A DNA stretch of 64,000 nt from the NCBI GenBank assembly GCA_030248295.1, contig JASANH010000938.1, positions 248,001 to 312,000 of the forward strand. The letters are read 5' to 3'. Made by a program: the position numbers and the translations under genes. The notes under the pieces are model-generated. The model saw only the letters and a program-made list of their open reading frames with translations. It searched no databases and had not been told where the DNA came from. This document shows, in pieces, positions 12,462 to 23,488 of this stretch (its first letter is position 1; every line of letters starts with the position of its first letter). The DNA is from Mesodorylaimus sp. YZB2_4. Lineage: Eukaryota > Nematoda > Enoplea > Dorylaimida > Dorylaimidae.

Positions 12462-13914
12462 CTAAAGTTTCAAAAATTTGTTATGTTTTTGTCATTTGAA
12501 TTTTATGTAGGCCAAAGCTGAAAGCGCAAAAAGAGTGGGCAGTGGTCATCTTGGCCCAGAGCCAGCAGACGCTGTGACCCAGACAGGTGACGTAAGGCGA
12601 TCGTCTGGGGCGCGGTTATTTTCGTCCTCAGCCAGACGACCCGGGCTTGTTTTCGTCGTCGCGTGAGGAAAAACAAAAGACGGCCATCGGGGCCCAACCA
12701 ACCCAGATGAGGCTCGAGAAAAACAGCTAAGGCAAAAACGGAAGACGGGCCTAGTCGACCACATTACCCGAGACCCCTAGCATGGAGGGAGTCGGGGCTA
12801 GCGGCTGGTGGCTAAGCGCAACGAAGTGCAGTCGGCTTCCGTGAAAAGTAACTTGGTTTTTCAGTAACGCAAACTAGACTGTACAGTGTCGACTCTGTCC
12901 ATAACTCTTTCATGCTACGGTATCTCTTCTGGGCCTAATCGAAGTGAACTGCGAATCGACAGACACAGAAAAGAATACCACCGTCACTTGGCACCAGCTT
13001 TCGGCTCAAGACCTTCCTGGCCAAGGTCCAGTGCACTAGTGCGGACGGGCTACAAATGGTCAGGGCTCGCCAGTGACCATGCAGAGACCTTAGAAGTACC
13101 CCGAACTTTAAACTTACAGCTCTTCTCGCACAACAGCAAACACCAGAGCTGAAACTTCCTGTCAGAGATGATCCTTGCTGTGCTATCCGACTGCCGGCGG
13201 GATAGCATTTGGACAACATGACGTCCAAGCGCTAATACTAGCGAGCCGATTTCTGCGCCTAGCGTCCAAGCCCTCACCTTTTGTTTTAGGGCGGCCACGT
13301 CCAGAGGCCGACAACATTACTCAAATCCAAATTCAGGTAAATCCCACAAATATCAAATACTCAATTTCAAATTCATGTTCGAACCATGGTGTCTGAGCTG
13401 GTATTCCGAGAAAAACAGCCGCAACGATGGCGTCACCACTCAATGCACCGACCGACTGACCTACTGCCGCCGCCGGCCGGTGGACTGGCGAGGAGTGGTC
13501 TCGGAAGGCCGTGGCTAGACATGACCAGAGAGATGAAAATAAGGGACTCATGGTAGACCCCTCGAAGGAGCGACCATGCGATCGGACTACCACTGGGCCT
13601 CGTACAGAATGAGGGGAAGGAGAATGGACCCTGTGGCTTTGTCGGAGTACCATTGCATATGATTATGTACTGTGAATGTGGATGCTTCATACATGTGCTC
13701 GTGTGTCCCCTACGACCGCGGAAGTTCGAATATTTTACTTAATCATATCCTTCCATCTCTTCCTTATCCAGTAGCCACGTTTCTCAATGGGAGGTCTAGA
13801 AAATGACAAGTCGATCCCAAATCTAATGTTAAGTAGGGTTCCAGGATCAGAGATCACATTGAACAGAAGCACAGGCAAAACAGAAGGGTGGGTCGGACAG
13901 AATCGATGTCATTG
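12462..13914. other. 5' region of the nuclear receptor gene and 3' flank of the Sel1 gene
   Basis: Apart from the candidate exon above, no conserved coding was found. The stretch 12.55-12.75 kb is GC-rich with overlapping chance frames on the minus strand. The receptor's promoter and 5' UTR are expected here or further right. Confidence 0.45.
13453..13522 (-). CDS. Candidate first coding exon of the thyroid-receptor-like gene
   Basis: An ATG at 13522 opens 23 codons (MSSHGLPRPLLASPPAGGG...) rich in proline and glycine, as A/B domains often are. It is followed by a GTCGGT donor at 13452 in the phase needed by the acceptor at 12462. Joined, the gene would encode 387 residues. The link rests only on phase and composition. 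A different upstream exon is possible. Confidence 0.3.
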
Positions 13915-14847
13915 TCAGTCGCAGACATTGTTCTTGCACACTTGTTCGAGATAGTGAGCCGCCTCTGCGATTCCGTGTTTGGCTGCATGTTGCATCAGTC
14001 GATGCTTGTGTCTGCGCAAGAATCACACACGCAGAAGATTGCAGTGCTACCTCAGTCACAGAGAAAGCTGGCATATCAGGCTTGGAAAATAGCTAAAGCA
14101 GCTACCAAATGTGCAGCAGGTAGCACTGATCCGAAGAGACGGTATGGGAGAGAACGTTGAACACCAACTCACCCTTTTTCCAATTCCGCATATCCATTCA
14201 TGTTAGCAACGGCCAAATTGTACGAGGCAGCCGCATGACCATTGTCCGCCGCTTTCCTGAAATACACAATGACCTCCTTCTGTGACAAGCCAAATAAGGC
14301 CCCATACTTAAACCACTTGGCAGCCTCCTTATGGTCCTTCTGAACATTGACACCTGGAACACAGGGCAATTAGCTAACGACATGGCCGCAGATTGAATTA
14401 CCCATCAAGTATCGCTGGCCCAACTGGTGCTGGGCCTCGGCGTGGCCAAAATGAGCGTAGACCTTATTTATGGAGAACACGACGTGATCGAAGCGATAGT
14501 AGCTGTAGAAACAGAATAAGACCAAGGCCAGTATGACCAGTACCTAAAACAGAACAACCTTGCGAGAGTATCGCACTGGAGGAAACTACCGGCCTTGCCG
14601 TCCAGTCCAGTGCATACTTGCGATGTGTGAGCGCAGAATAAACACAGGCACACGAATGTACCATTTGGGACAGAGCACATACCTCCAATGCTTTCACCCA
14701 CCATGGATCAGGCTCAGCTGGCGTGGCTAAAAGTACTTTACCCCCGAAAGGCAACTCTTCGTTCCATGTCCCAGGCGGAGGCTCATATCTGTTATCATGG
14801 CAGGTACTGGGGTTCCTGCCTCCTCGTTTTGGACGCTGACGTAACAT
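13915..14847 (-). CDS. Single-pass membrane protein with Sel1-like repeats
   Basis: Four exons (14847-14683, 14543-14402, 14353-14173, 14011-13915) give 194 residues. A 55-residue N-terminal part (basic, then proline-rich, EPPPGTWNEELPFGG) precedes one hydrophobic helix, VLVILALVLFCFYSYY. After this come three Sel1-type helical repeats: HFGHAEAQHQLGQRYLMG, KEAAKWFKYGALFG..., and FRKAADNGHAAASYNLAVA, with a last partial one, MQHAAKHGIAEAAHYLE. Sel1 repeats act as protein-protein scaffolds, for example in SEL1L of the ER-associated degradation complex. This protein is much shorter than SEL1L and no orthologue is recognised. Topology (repeats after the helix, hence lumenal or in the intermembrane space if the N-tail is cytosolic) is inference. 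It is divergent from PSMD12 with about 500 bp between start codons. Confidence 0.72.
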
Positions 14848-15349
14848 GTGATGCTGAATACTCTAGAAGCAGACCAGACAGAATTATCCTCGTTAATACA
14901 AGGTGTGTCGATGCCCTCGCAATCTCCAACCTAACGTTACTAGATTCGGAAATCCTAGCTCCATGTACATAAGGCGTCGCTTAGAGAAAGCCACCCGTCT
15001 CCAAAGCGACCCGTAATCTTGGTAATGGCTGACCGTAAGGTCATCGAAGCGATGGGAGCTGTTCCCTTGATTTATAAGCCATGATGGGTTTCGCTAGAAA
15101 CGTATCGACTTTTGTGTTTGGCCCTGTGCTCTTTCAGTGCTGTGCTGTTTTAGATTTTAAATATGCTATAAGAAGCTAGTACCTGCATCCACTGTTGCGC
15201 ATCGCCTTGTCACCGTTTTCGGCTACCGTAATCTTGCGTAGAGTCGTATCTTTTTTTTATCTTTCGGCAGTGCAGTGCAGTGCAGTGTTGGACGTAGTCT
15301 GCAACTGATTCCTAATTTATTTTCTACGTTTCATAAAAGCTGAATAAAG
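14848..15349. promoter_or_regulatory. Shared divergent promoter region (Sel1 gene / PSMD12)
   Basis: The two start codons are 502 bp apart on opposite strands with no other gene between, so this segment should hold both promoters. It contains a short GCAGT tandem run near 15271-15288, just upstream of the PSMD12 ATG. No TATA box was singled out. A 5' UTR intron is possible, since a T-rich tract ending in CGGCAG lies at about 15250-15270. Confidence 0.5.
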
Positions 15350-17554
15350 ATGGACCCAGGAGAACCGATGTTAAGCGAGATCGGCGATGGTCGCCTGATC
15401 AAGATGGAAGTTGATTACAGTTCTACGGTTGATAAGGCGATACCCGAGGCGGAGAAACTGGCGAAGGAAGGAAAGCTGACGCAGGCTTTGGATAAGCTTT
15501 ACGCTCTGGAAAAACAAACTCGTTTGGTAAGACTACTTTTATCCTTTGCACTTGATCAGGCGAGGCGGCCTGGTATTAAAGTTTAGCTGAGGTTCTTCTG
15601 TTCAAATTCAATTTTTTGGTTTGCATTTTGATGCGTTTAATATCCGATGCAGCACAAGCCGCAACTGAATTCGCTGACATGTGATTAAATTTCAGGCGGC
15701 TGATATGCGTTCGAATACGCGCGTGCAGATTTCCGTAGTAAAGCTATGTTTCGATGCGAAGAAAATGGATCTCCTCAACGAAAACATCGTCATTTTGAGC
15801 AAGAAACGGTCGCTTATCAAGCAGGTACATTTCCCTCATGTCTAGTGCATTATTTGTTACGAAGGGATGTTTTTGTTGTATAGGCCATTAGCAAGATGGT
15901 TCAAGAGTGCTGCGGGTACGTTGATCAGATGCCGACGAAAGAAGAACGCCTGAAATTGATCGATACTTTGAGGACCGTAACGGCGGGCAAGGTAAGAAGG
16001 TGGCACCAATCAGACGGATAAGATGAGAAGGCTTAGAATCTGGGGTGATTTATCGATAAGTAGTTTTTTAATCAGAGCGTGCAGGTAGATCCGCGTTGTC
16101 AAACTGAAGTTGACCATGCGCAGTTTTGTAATCTCGTGCCCATGTCCACCTAATTCATCTTGTTCTCTTCTAGATCTACGTCGAAGTAGAAAGGGCTCGT
16201 TTGACGTACAAGCTGGCTCAAATGAAGGAAGCCGAAGGTAAACTGGACGAGGCATCGACCATCATGCAGGATCTACAAGTACTATGCAAAAGCTGGTTTA
16301 TGCTTGGAAAGCTTGTTGCAGAATGGGAATTTTTTCAGATCGAAACGTTCGGGTCGATGGACCGCCAAGAGAAAGTAGAATTGCTGCTTGAACAAATGCG
16401 GCTGTGTTTGGCGCAAAAAGATTACGTTCGCACTCAAATCATTTCGAGGAAAATCTCGATAAAATTTTTCGATGATGAGGCGATCAAAGTATGGATATGT
16501 GCTCTATGGTCACATCAGAAGCTAGAAACTAATACTGTTACTTACAGGTGCAACAACTGAAATTAAAATACTATCAGTTGATGATCGAGTTGGATCAACA
16601 CGATTCAAATTACTTGGCCATTTGCCGCCACTACATGGCTGTGTACAAGACACCCGTTATTGTTAAAGATCACACGAAATTGGAAGAAGTAAGGGATCCT
16701 TTGTACTTTGTGTTAAATCGGCATCTTGCTGATTGCGAACGTTTATAGGCTTTGAAAAACGTTGTTTTGTACGTTTTGTTGGCGCCTTACGATAACGAGC
16801 AATCGGATTTGATGCATCGTCTAAAATTAGATAAGAATTTGGATAAAATCCCCATATACAAGTACGTTGACTCTGTTTTAGTGATCGATAAGTAGACAGT
16901 CTCAAATCTTTTGATGTTTCAGAGAATTATTGCAGCTGTTCATCACTCAAGAATTGATTTCGTGGCGCGACACGATTGCCAAACGTTTTGAGAATGTTCT
17001 GCGCAACGGAACGGCGGGGTCTCCTGCGACGGGGGCTTTTGATCCCAAAACGGAGGTGGGAAAACAGCAATGGGAACATTTCCAGATACGCGTAGGGGAA
17101 CACGTAAGGAAGATTCTTTTTTGGTAAAACATATTCTGAGTTTTTCTCGTTTTAGAATATTCGAATGATGGCTAAGTACTACAAGAGGATGACGTTGCTA
17201 CGTATGGCTAACCTGTTGGAATGGACTGTAGATGTGAGGATGACCTTTGCCGATTGCCAGTGAAATTTTCTAGATACTATGTTTCGATAAATTTTGTTTT
17301 AGAAAACGGAAGAATTTTTGTGCCAGTTGGTAGTGAAGGGTGTTATCGTAGCCAAGATCGATCGTCCGGCTGGTATAGTCGATTTCCAAACCAAGAAATC
17401 TCCTGTCGAGGTATTGGACGCGTGGCAAGCGAATTTGTCACATTTAATGGAAAAGCTCAATAAGGCGTCGCACCTGATTTTGAAAGAAGACATGATTCAT
17501 CGTCATTTGCATCAACCGATAAAACCCCTTGCTGCCGAGAAGCCAAACGCTTAA
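15350..17554 (+). CDS. PSMD12: 26S proteasome non-ATPase regulatory subunit 12 (Rpn5)
   Basis: Scaffold subunit of the proteasome lid, needed for degradation of ubiquitinated proteins in nucleus and cytosol. Ten exons (15350-15526, 15696-15824, 15884-15991, 16174-16278, 16339-16488, 16548-16688, 16749-16861, 16923-17103, 17156-17233, 17303-17554) join to 477 residues, close to the usual 450-460. Diagnostic stretches are VEKAI-like [17 protein letters not shown] near the N-terminus, [78 protein letters not shown], and the C-terminal PCI winged-helix region ([16 protein letters not shown] ... [11 protein letters not shown]). No lesions were seen. Introns are 50-180 bp. Confidence 0.95.
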
Positions 17555-18946
17555 GTGGAAAGTGAATGAGAAAGCTTCCGCTATTTCTGGGAGGATATTG
17601 TTCGATAGGTAAACTGAAGGTTTTGAAAGCTGTCTTATTTTGTGTAATGTGAAGACTCAAGTTTGGGGTTTTTCATTTTGAAGGCGGTGAATCGCAATTC
17701 TCGATAACTTCATTCGTAAAAGGATTTGTTCGATACTTGTGATGTGCTGATAAGAAATACAAGTCAGGTCATGCCATGGGAATGGTGCAACTCGACTGCT
17801 TGCTATTGCAAAGGGTGCTTGCTGGCGGTCAGCCTTGACGCGCGCGGCCTGTCACATCACGAAAAGAAGCTGGAGAGTTGCTCCAGGTCGGATTGCTCAG
17901 TGTGGGGCTGTCTGCTCCTCATGGCGCTTCAAGCTAGTGAGTCTAGAGGCGAGCGAGCAAGAATATACTCAAGTCGTGCAGTGCGAGTTGCATTCAGCTG
18001 TTTCGTTTGAAAACTGAAATGATATTAAGCCTGTTCGCCGAAGGCTGCATTCTCTTGCTGCCTTCTCTGAAACTACAGCTCCGTCAATAAGACTGCGTTA
18101 TACTGACTGTGCGGACGTAATCGCAGCCCGTTTTCTCCGTCGCGAGGGAAGTAGATGACAGTCCATATAAACTCGCGATCAGATGTATGGATACCTGACA
18201 ATGAGAGTGTCTATCCAATACCCACTTCCTGTCAGGTGTGCTCTGGTTGTCCGTGTCGTATTGCTCTCTCCTTGGACCCCTTACACGGAGAATAGACTAC
18301 CGTGCATCTTGGGTCAACTATACCCATGCTAGTGCCAGGTTTCTGTTTACCAGAAGTACGAGATGCTTGCCAGCGTTGCTAGCGTGTATGTGACTAATAG
18401 CATAAGCCAGAATGACCCAGTTATGTCATTATACATACATCAGGCAACACGCGAGCCGAGTTCAAATATTTATTATGCCATCAGTAACACATAATAGTGA
18501 ATGACAGGAATGGTGTTATGCCAGATGCTTGGGGGCCAACACGGATCTCTGTGCTAGCTGTGGGCGCGTGTACAGTGCAGCAAGTACCGCTGCGTCCAAA
18601 TTACAAATGCAACGTAAACATGGGGGTTCAGATGGGGAGATTTGGTATGGGAATGATGTGTGTATGTCGTATTCGAGGCCAACCCGTGCCTGTCATCCGG
18701 TATGCAGTCCACTGGTAGGTATTACGTGGGAGTCACGGCCACGTATTCTAAAACGGGTGAACTCTGACGAGGAGGTGCAAGACCAGTTTTTACAAAAGGA
18801 CTTACGAAACTTTCCCTTTTGCGGAGTAGATCAATGGAGTGCGTGTGTTGACGACGGAGAAGGCGAGCGAGTATCCAAGGAGGCTGGTCGCTGCGAGGTT
18901 GCTGTCTCCGACTCCGTTGCTGTTGTGTTTCGAGCACTAGTGCGGA
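17555..18946. other. Intergenic DNA between PSMD12 and the prolyl hydroxylase gene
   Basis: No conserved coding sequence was seen. A long frame at 18529-19077 (182 codons) overlaps the first exon of the next gene in another frame and shows no family features. The PSMD12 3' UTR should occupy the first few hundred bases. Confidence 0.5.
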
Positions 18947-19883
18947 ATGAGGTGCAAGGCTTTTTGCCATGCTTACTTTTTATGGCATTTGAGGATTCTT
19001 ATCGTGGTTGGCCCGATTTTCGCATTGTGGGCTTCAACCGTTTGGCACTATCCCTTTTGGTGGTGGTGGATGCCTAGTGATAGACGATTGTGCGAGCTGG
19101 TGCCCTCGCACAGTGAAAGACCCGACGCTAGGTGCTTTTACGTGATGAGAAATCGCATTATACCTTTTCGAGTGGAGTTATTGCACAGGTAGTAAAAGAG
19201 GAGCTAAGACAAGAATGAGGCGCGGTCCCTGATCAGTCTTTTCCCTCCGTTTTAGAAACCCGGATCTGGTACGTATTGATGGTTTATTGCCAGACGAAGC
19301 TCGGCGTGGCGCTTTGAATCAATACATACTCGAATATGGCGAGCCGAGTCCCACGTACACTGTGCTCACACATACTGAATTGGAAGGAGAGATCCTTCGG
19401 AGCATGGGATTTCGTATCAGTAATATCACCTCCATTTACAAACACGAACTTCCTGCTGCAAGATCAGCTTACTCGTTGGTGGACTTGCTGACTGGTCTTA
19501 CCACTGACAACATGGACGGGCCGCTATCATTACAATCGTATCTCCCAATCGGACATATCATACCCCACCACGATGTGTATCCGGGATCGGATGACCCCGA
19601 AAATGGCCGAAGGTTCGCCACTTTGATCGTATATTTACACAGTCCATCCAAAGGGGGAGCTACCATTTTTCCTGGCCTGGGACTTGGCGTTGATCCGAAA
19701 GCGGGCGATGCCATCTATTGGTTCAATACAAAACAAGACGGCGAACCCGATTGGGTGATGTCACACGCGGGCTGTCCCGTATTTGAGGGCAGAAAATCAA
19801 TCGCTACATTTTGGTTTCGACAATTTTTACAAGAATTTCGAAAACCATGTACAAAAGATGGGAAATATTTCGAGACATTTTGA
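18947..19883 (+). CDS. Short prolyl 4-hydroxylase-like 2-oxoglutarate/Fe(II) dioxygenase
   Basis: Two exons (18947-19188, 19256-19883) give 289 residues. The N-terminus has a hydrophobic, tryptophan-rich segment (LWHLRILIVVGPIFALW ... FWWWWMP) that looks like a signal anchor. Next comes the family's linker (ARCFYVMRNRIIPFRVELL, then RIDGLLPDEARR) and a complete catalytic double-stranded beta helix. The iron ligands are the HxD motif in GHIIPHHDVY and the distal histidine in WVMSHAGCPV. The lysine in EGRKSIATFWF should bind 2-oxoglutarate. Collagen P4H alpha subunits are about 520 residues, with an N-terminal dimer domain and a peptide-substrate-binding domain. Both are missing here. The enzyme therefore resembles plant-type or transmembrane P4Hs in layout. 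The substrate is unknown. An unseen upstream exon cannot be excluded. Confidence 0.8.
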
Positions 19884-20378
19884 AACCCGGTTCGGATGAC
19901 AATCTGTAAAGCGATGAAGTGAGGTTTATGAGCTGACCAAAGTAATTTATTAAGCAAGGGTGTACTTTCGAGGAGCAGTTCTCATACATGACTACAGTGT
20001 CCGTGAGAATGGATAAAGGCCAGGTAGCCTCTAAACCCTCAATCCTTTAGTGCGACAACCAGAATCAGGCAAGGACCACCAACGGCCCTATTTTTGTGCG
20101 GGGCACTAACTACTTTGATCTGTTTAACGGCGCGGCCAACTCATTACCCCTTTCGTACTTGTTATGACCCAAAGGTTACACAAATTCTACTTCTCTCGCT
20201 CACAGGTTATTTCAGCGAAGGCACTACTTATTTACAGTCCATCTCCATCAACGTCCACATCCACTGTCTCCTCTGTGTCTGGATCCTTGTCGTCAATTTC
20301 ACCACCGTGGTCGGGTAGTAAAGTACTATTTGCTGGCAGACCTAGAAAAGGCAAACCCTCAGGCGGTACTGTTTCTCA
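19884..20378. other. Tail-to-tail spacer
   Basis: The 3' ends of the prolyl hydroxylase gene (+) and the CAP gene (-) converge here. No coding signal was seen. Confidence 0.5.
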
Positions 20379-21202
20379 TTAACACCGTCCCAAGTGGTCA
20401 TCATTAGTACTGCATAGATTCTCTTTGCTAATGCACACTGAGCCTTTCGGACATTCGCTGCATACGGCCCTTTGTGAAGCTGCTCTGATGAATGGATGGC
20501 TGTCTTCTCTGTTGCCCGCAGGACCATACTGGCAGACGATAAAGTAAGCCACTTTTGGTTTCTTGCTTGTGGGAAATTCGCATCTGGACGATGCACAGCC
20601 GACTGATTCTGTGTCAGACCATACAAGCTAAAGTGGAACAGTGCACTGTCTCAAAAAATACAGTACCACTAACTAAACTGTGTACTTGAGTAAAGTTGCT
20701 ACACGCTTTCCCACTCGAGCATACGTGTCGATTGAGGTCGTAATGTTTGGATTCTGCGGCCCATGCTTTGATAGCAGCTGCGTAGTTTGCTTTCTTTCCA
20801 AAAGCGAAATAAGTATTTTCTCCCACATTGGTGAAACGGCCGATATTCTTTCGCTGGGTATCATTGCTTGGTGCATTTCTGCAAGTTTTCGAATGCAGAG
20901 CTGCATTGGCAGCTAATTCGTCACTCCATGTCTGGAAAACAGACCTGATCAAAGAGAATACTTTTGTAGCGTGCAGATGCAAGCATAAGACTGATAGCTG
21001 TTAATGCTAGACACGGAGCGCTTACCAACTTATTCATGGCCACAGCTTTGGCTGCTTTTCGGAGTTTATTATGAGCATCCACTACTGCCTGGGGTTCGGC
21101 TTTTGTTCCTCCATTATTAGAACTGGTATGATGGCCAGCGTGTCCGCTGACAAGCCACGACCAACTCGAGATTAGAACCAACAGTACTGGAAGGCCACCC
21201 AT
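20379..21202 (-). CDS. Secreted CAP/SCP-domain protein
   Basis: Three exons (21202-21026, 20931-20686, 20627-20379) give 223 residues. There is a signal peptide (MGGLPVLLVLISSWSWLVSG), then the CAP fold. It opens with VVDAHNKLRKAAKA (first helix), continues with TWSDELAANAALHSKTC and NVGENTYFAF, includes KAWAAESKHYD, and closes with FTQLVWSDTESVGCA and AYFIVCQYGPAGN. The classical CAP signatures (NxxGEN, HYTQxxW-type, YxxxxCxYxPxGN) are therefore present. The expected His of the HYTQ motif is replaced here by asparagine (SNFTQ). A cysteine-rich tail of about 40 residues (CSECPKGSVC ... CSTNDDHLGRC) follows, like a short CRISP or hinge region. The family includes secreted extracellular proteins of varied role; none can be assigned. 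Acceptor choice for exon 2 (20932 rather than 20945) follows the conserved TWSDELA. Confidence 0.88.
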
Positions 21203-21893
21203 CTTTGAAAAAATAATTTCCACGATGCTTGTTGCTCGCACTCGAGGAAAAACGATTGCTATTCTCTGATGCTATGCACTCAACTTGCCGCCTAGCAGCT
21301 GGCATCGGGGGCTTACTTTTATACGATGGATTTGTAACAATAAAATATTCGGTCAATAGCAGAGTATCGGGGCATCTGGGCAAATTTTGGAGTCCCCTTC
21401 GACAATACGGCGCGAAAAAATTGTATGCAACAAACATCATTTCCTTACTCGAATTTCTAGCTCGTCAGCAGGTGAGCCATGTTTGTCCAGGCGGCAAAGA
21501 ACGAGGAATAAAGGTAAGCCTAGGCTTATTTTTGAGCGAGGATCGTGATACACATTCGTAGTGAGTCGGAGAAGTTTCGAGGGCTTCCGATTTTGAAAGC
21601 ACTTTCCTGAATCATGTTTCTAAATTATGTCAGTCCGAGCATGTGCTGTGCAAAACAGTGTTTTCGTCCTTAAACAGGGTATGTTTGTCGCATGGCTGGA
21701 AGATAGAATATGTGAAAAGTAATCCAGGTAGAGGGATGCTATCAGACTGACAGAAATTCCTAAAAAGGTTTTTTGGGGGCTTTTGCTCCTCCGCGAGCAA
21801 TGGCGAAACTCGTTTCATATTGCAGAATTGACAAGAAATAAGTTTGATTGTAACTGAGGTATGCCATAATACCTTTGAGCCGTTAGACGTGGC
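21203..21893. other. Intergenic DNA between the CAP gene and the Cys-loop receptor gene
   Basis: 5' flank of the CAP gene and 3' flank of the Cys-loop receptor gene, both minus strand. No conserved coding sequence was seen. Confidence 0.5.
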
Positions 21894-23488
21894 TCACAAA
21901 AGGATCGAAGCACAGATAACATATATCAACAAATATGCAGCCAGAAAAAGGAAAGTCAGTCTACTGGGTGTGGCGTAGAAGAAAAAGTCATCCAAGCATG
22001 ATTTATTTTCGATTTTCTCCAACATATTGTCATTGTGCCTTGGTTCACTGGTCCCTTCGTTAGGATTTTGCTCATTGCGGCTCTTTTCCCTGTTCAGCGA
22101 CCACTGGATCATTAAGCGGAGAAACACTGCGATCACGGTCAGGATCACGTTGATGGCGTAGTACCGCACTGAAGACAAGATGAGTCATGGCACAAGGGAA
22201 CGAGGTGGTCAGCCAACAAGGTAGCCTGACAAAGCACCTATGGGGGGGGGGCCCAGACCACAACTCACCTATGCGTGGTACGATTCCAATAGACTTGGGG
22301 ACGACCATAAACAAGTCATCGATGTACATGGCCTGTACGATCAGATTTAGCAAGAGTAGACCCAAGGCCGATGTGGTCTCCATGGGCATCATGGCAGCTA
22401 CAGTAAGCACCGAAGTGAGCATGGCTGGAAGAACGAGTGTGACACGGAAGTAGGGCAGTCGTCGTCGGAAGTTAATCCAAATTTCCATGATCATTGTGGC
22501 CGCATATTTTGGAGTATCGCCCAACGTATCGTTCAGTCCTGAGGACGTGTAGTATTTTCTGTATGTTGCTGGGTCGCCCTCGATTTCCCAATTCGATGCA
22601 GTTACTTTGTTCCCGCCACTATCAGCCGCGCCCTGGCGCCAGTAGAAACGTAGCTCTGGGTCGAATACCTGAAGGCATAAATACGTCTTGTGACTGCAAC
22701 GAACCTCATGCACGAAGGATGGCTTACAGTCCAGAATACAACTTGATCTATGGTAGCCCCCATGTAAAAAGCAACCGGACACCGCTGCACGTCGTTCGGA
22801 TAGTTGGTGAAATCGAATGCGCACGTCGACGTGACTGTGAGTTCAACCGTGGCGTACACTGCTCCTGAGTTCCACACTTTCACGGGCAAGTTCCAGAAAT
22901 AATTGAAAGTATTCGGGGCAGCTCTACAACAAAAGACAGGTACCTTTCAAGGTGATTTAAGTATCCAGAGTGCTCACGAATTAAGCAGAATTAATTTGGG
23001 TGTCCAGACGGCCAAGTTATAAGTCATGATGTAATTAGTTCCATTGTAGTCGCTCGGATTCCACATCAGATAATCGTCTTTCCAGAACTGAAAGAAATGC
23101 ATCACGAAATTTTAAGGAAAACTCGGAGATTTACCATTTGCATGACCCCGTGAAATTTGATAATTTGTCTTGTATCGTTCTGAAATTGGCTTTACTGTAT
23201 GATAAAAACTACTTGGACTTCAAACAGCCACCCTTACCACATCCTCCACATGGAATATCCACATTTTAGCAGACACCTCCACGGCTTTGCTTTGATCTCG
23301 TACGGGTCTTTGATTGGTGCTGTAATTGGCAAAGATTGTCTTTTTCAAACGAGTTACAGCATCTTGGTCAGCAGTAGCCGATTCTAAAACGCAACAAGGT
23401 GCAATGTATGCAATTGCGAATCGACAAACTTCATACCAAATGCACAGACCACAAAAATGCACCAGAACAATTTGGAAACATGCGACAT
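21894..23488 (-). CDS. Cys-loop ligand-gated ion channel subunit (nicotinic-receptor-like, non-alpha)
   Basis: Seven exons (23488-23437, 23383-23238, 23179-23135, 23087-22978, 22923-22728, 22668-22269, 22168-21894) give 407 residues. Order: a signal peptide (MSHVSKLFWCIFVVC); the extracellular beta-sandwich with VMQMFWKDDYLMWNPSDY and the family's WTPKLILLNS; the Cys-loop CAFDFTNYPNDVQRC (13 residues between cysteines); RRLPYFRVTLVLPAMLTS (M1); M2 starting PMETTSALGLLLLN; M3 with VQAMYIDDLFMVVP; a short M3-M4 loop of about 65 residues; and M4, which ends the protein (LAAYLLIYVICASILL). The glutamate before M2 is as in cation channels. The loop-C region lacks the vicinal cysteine pair of nicotinic alpha subunits, so it would be a structural or non-acetylcholine subunit (inference). 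The intron near 22242 contains a ten-G run. Confidence 0.88.

Noticed and set aside
18529..19077. 182-codon plus-strand frame overlapping the prolyl hydroxylase first exon
   Set aside because: It lies in another frame from the conserved exon and resembles no family.
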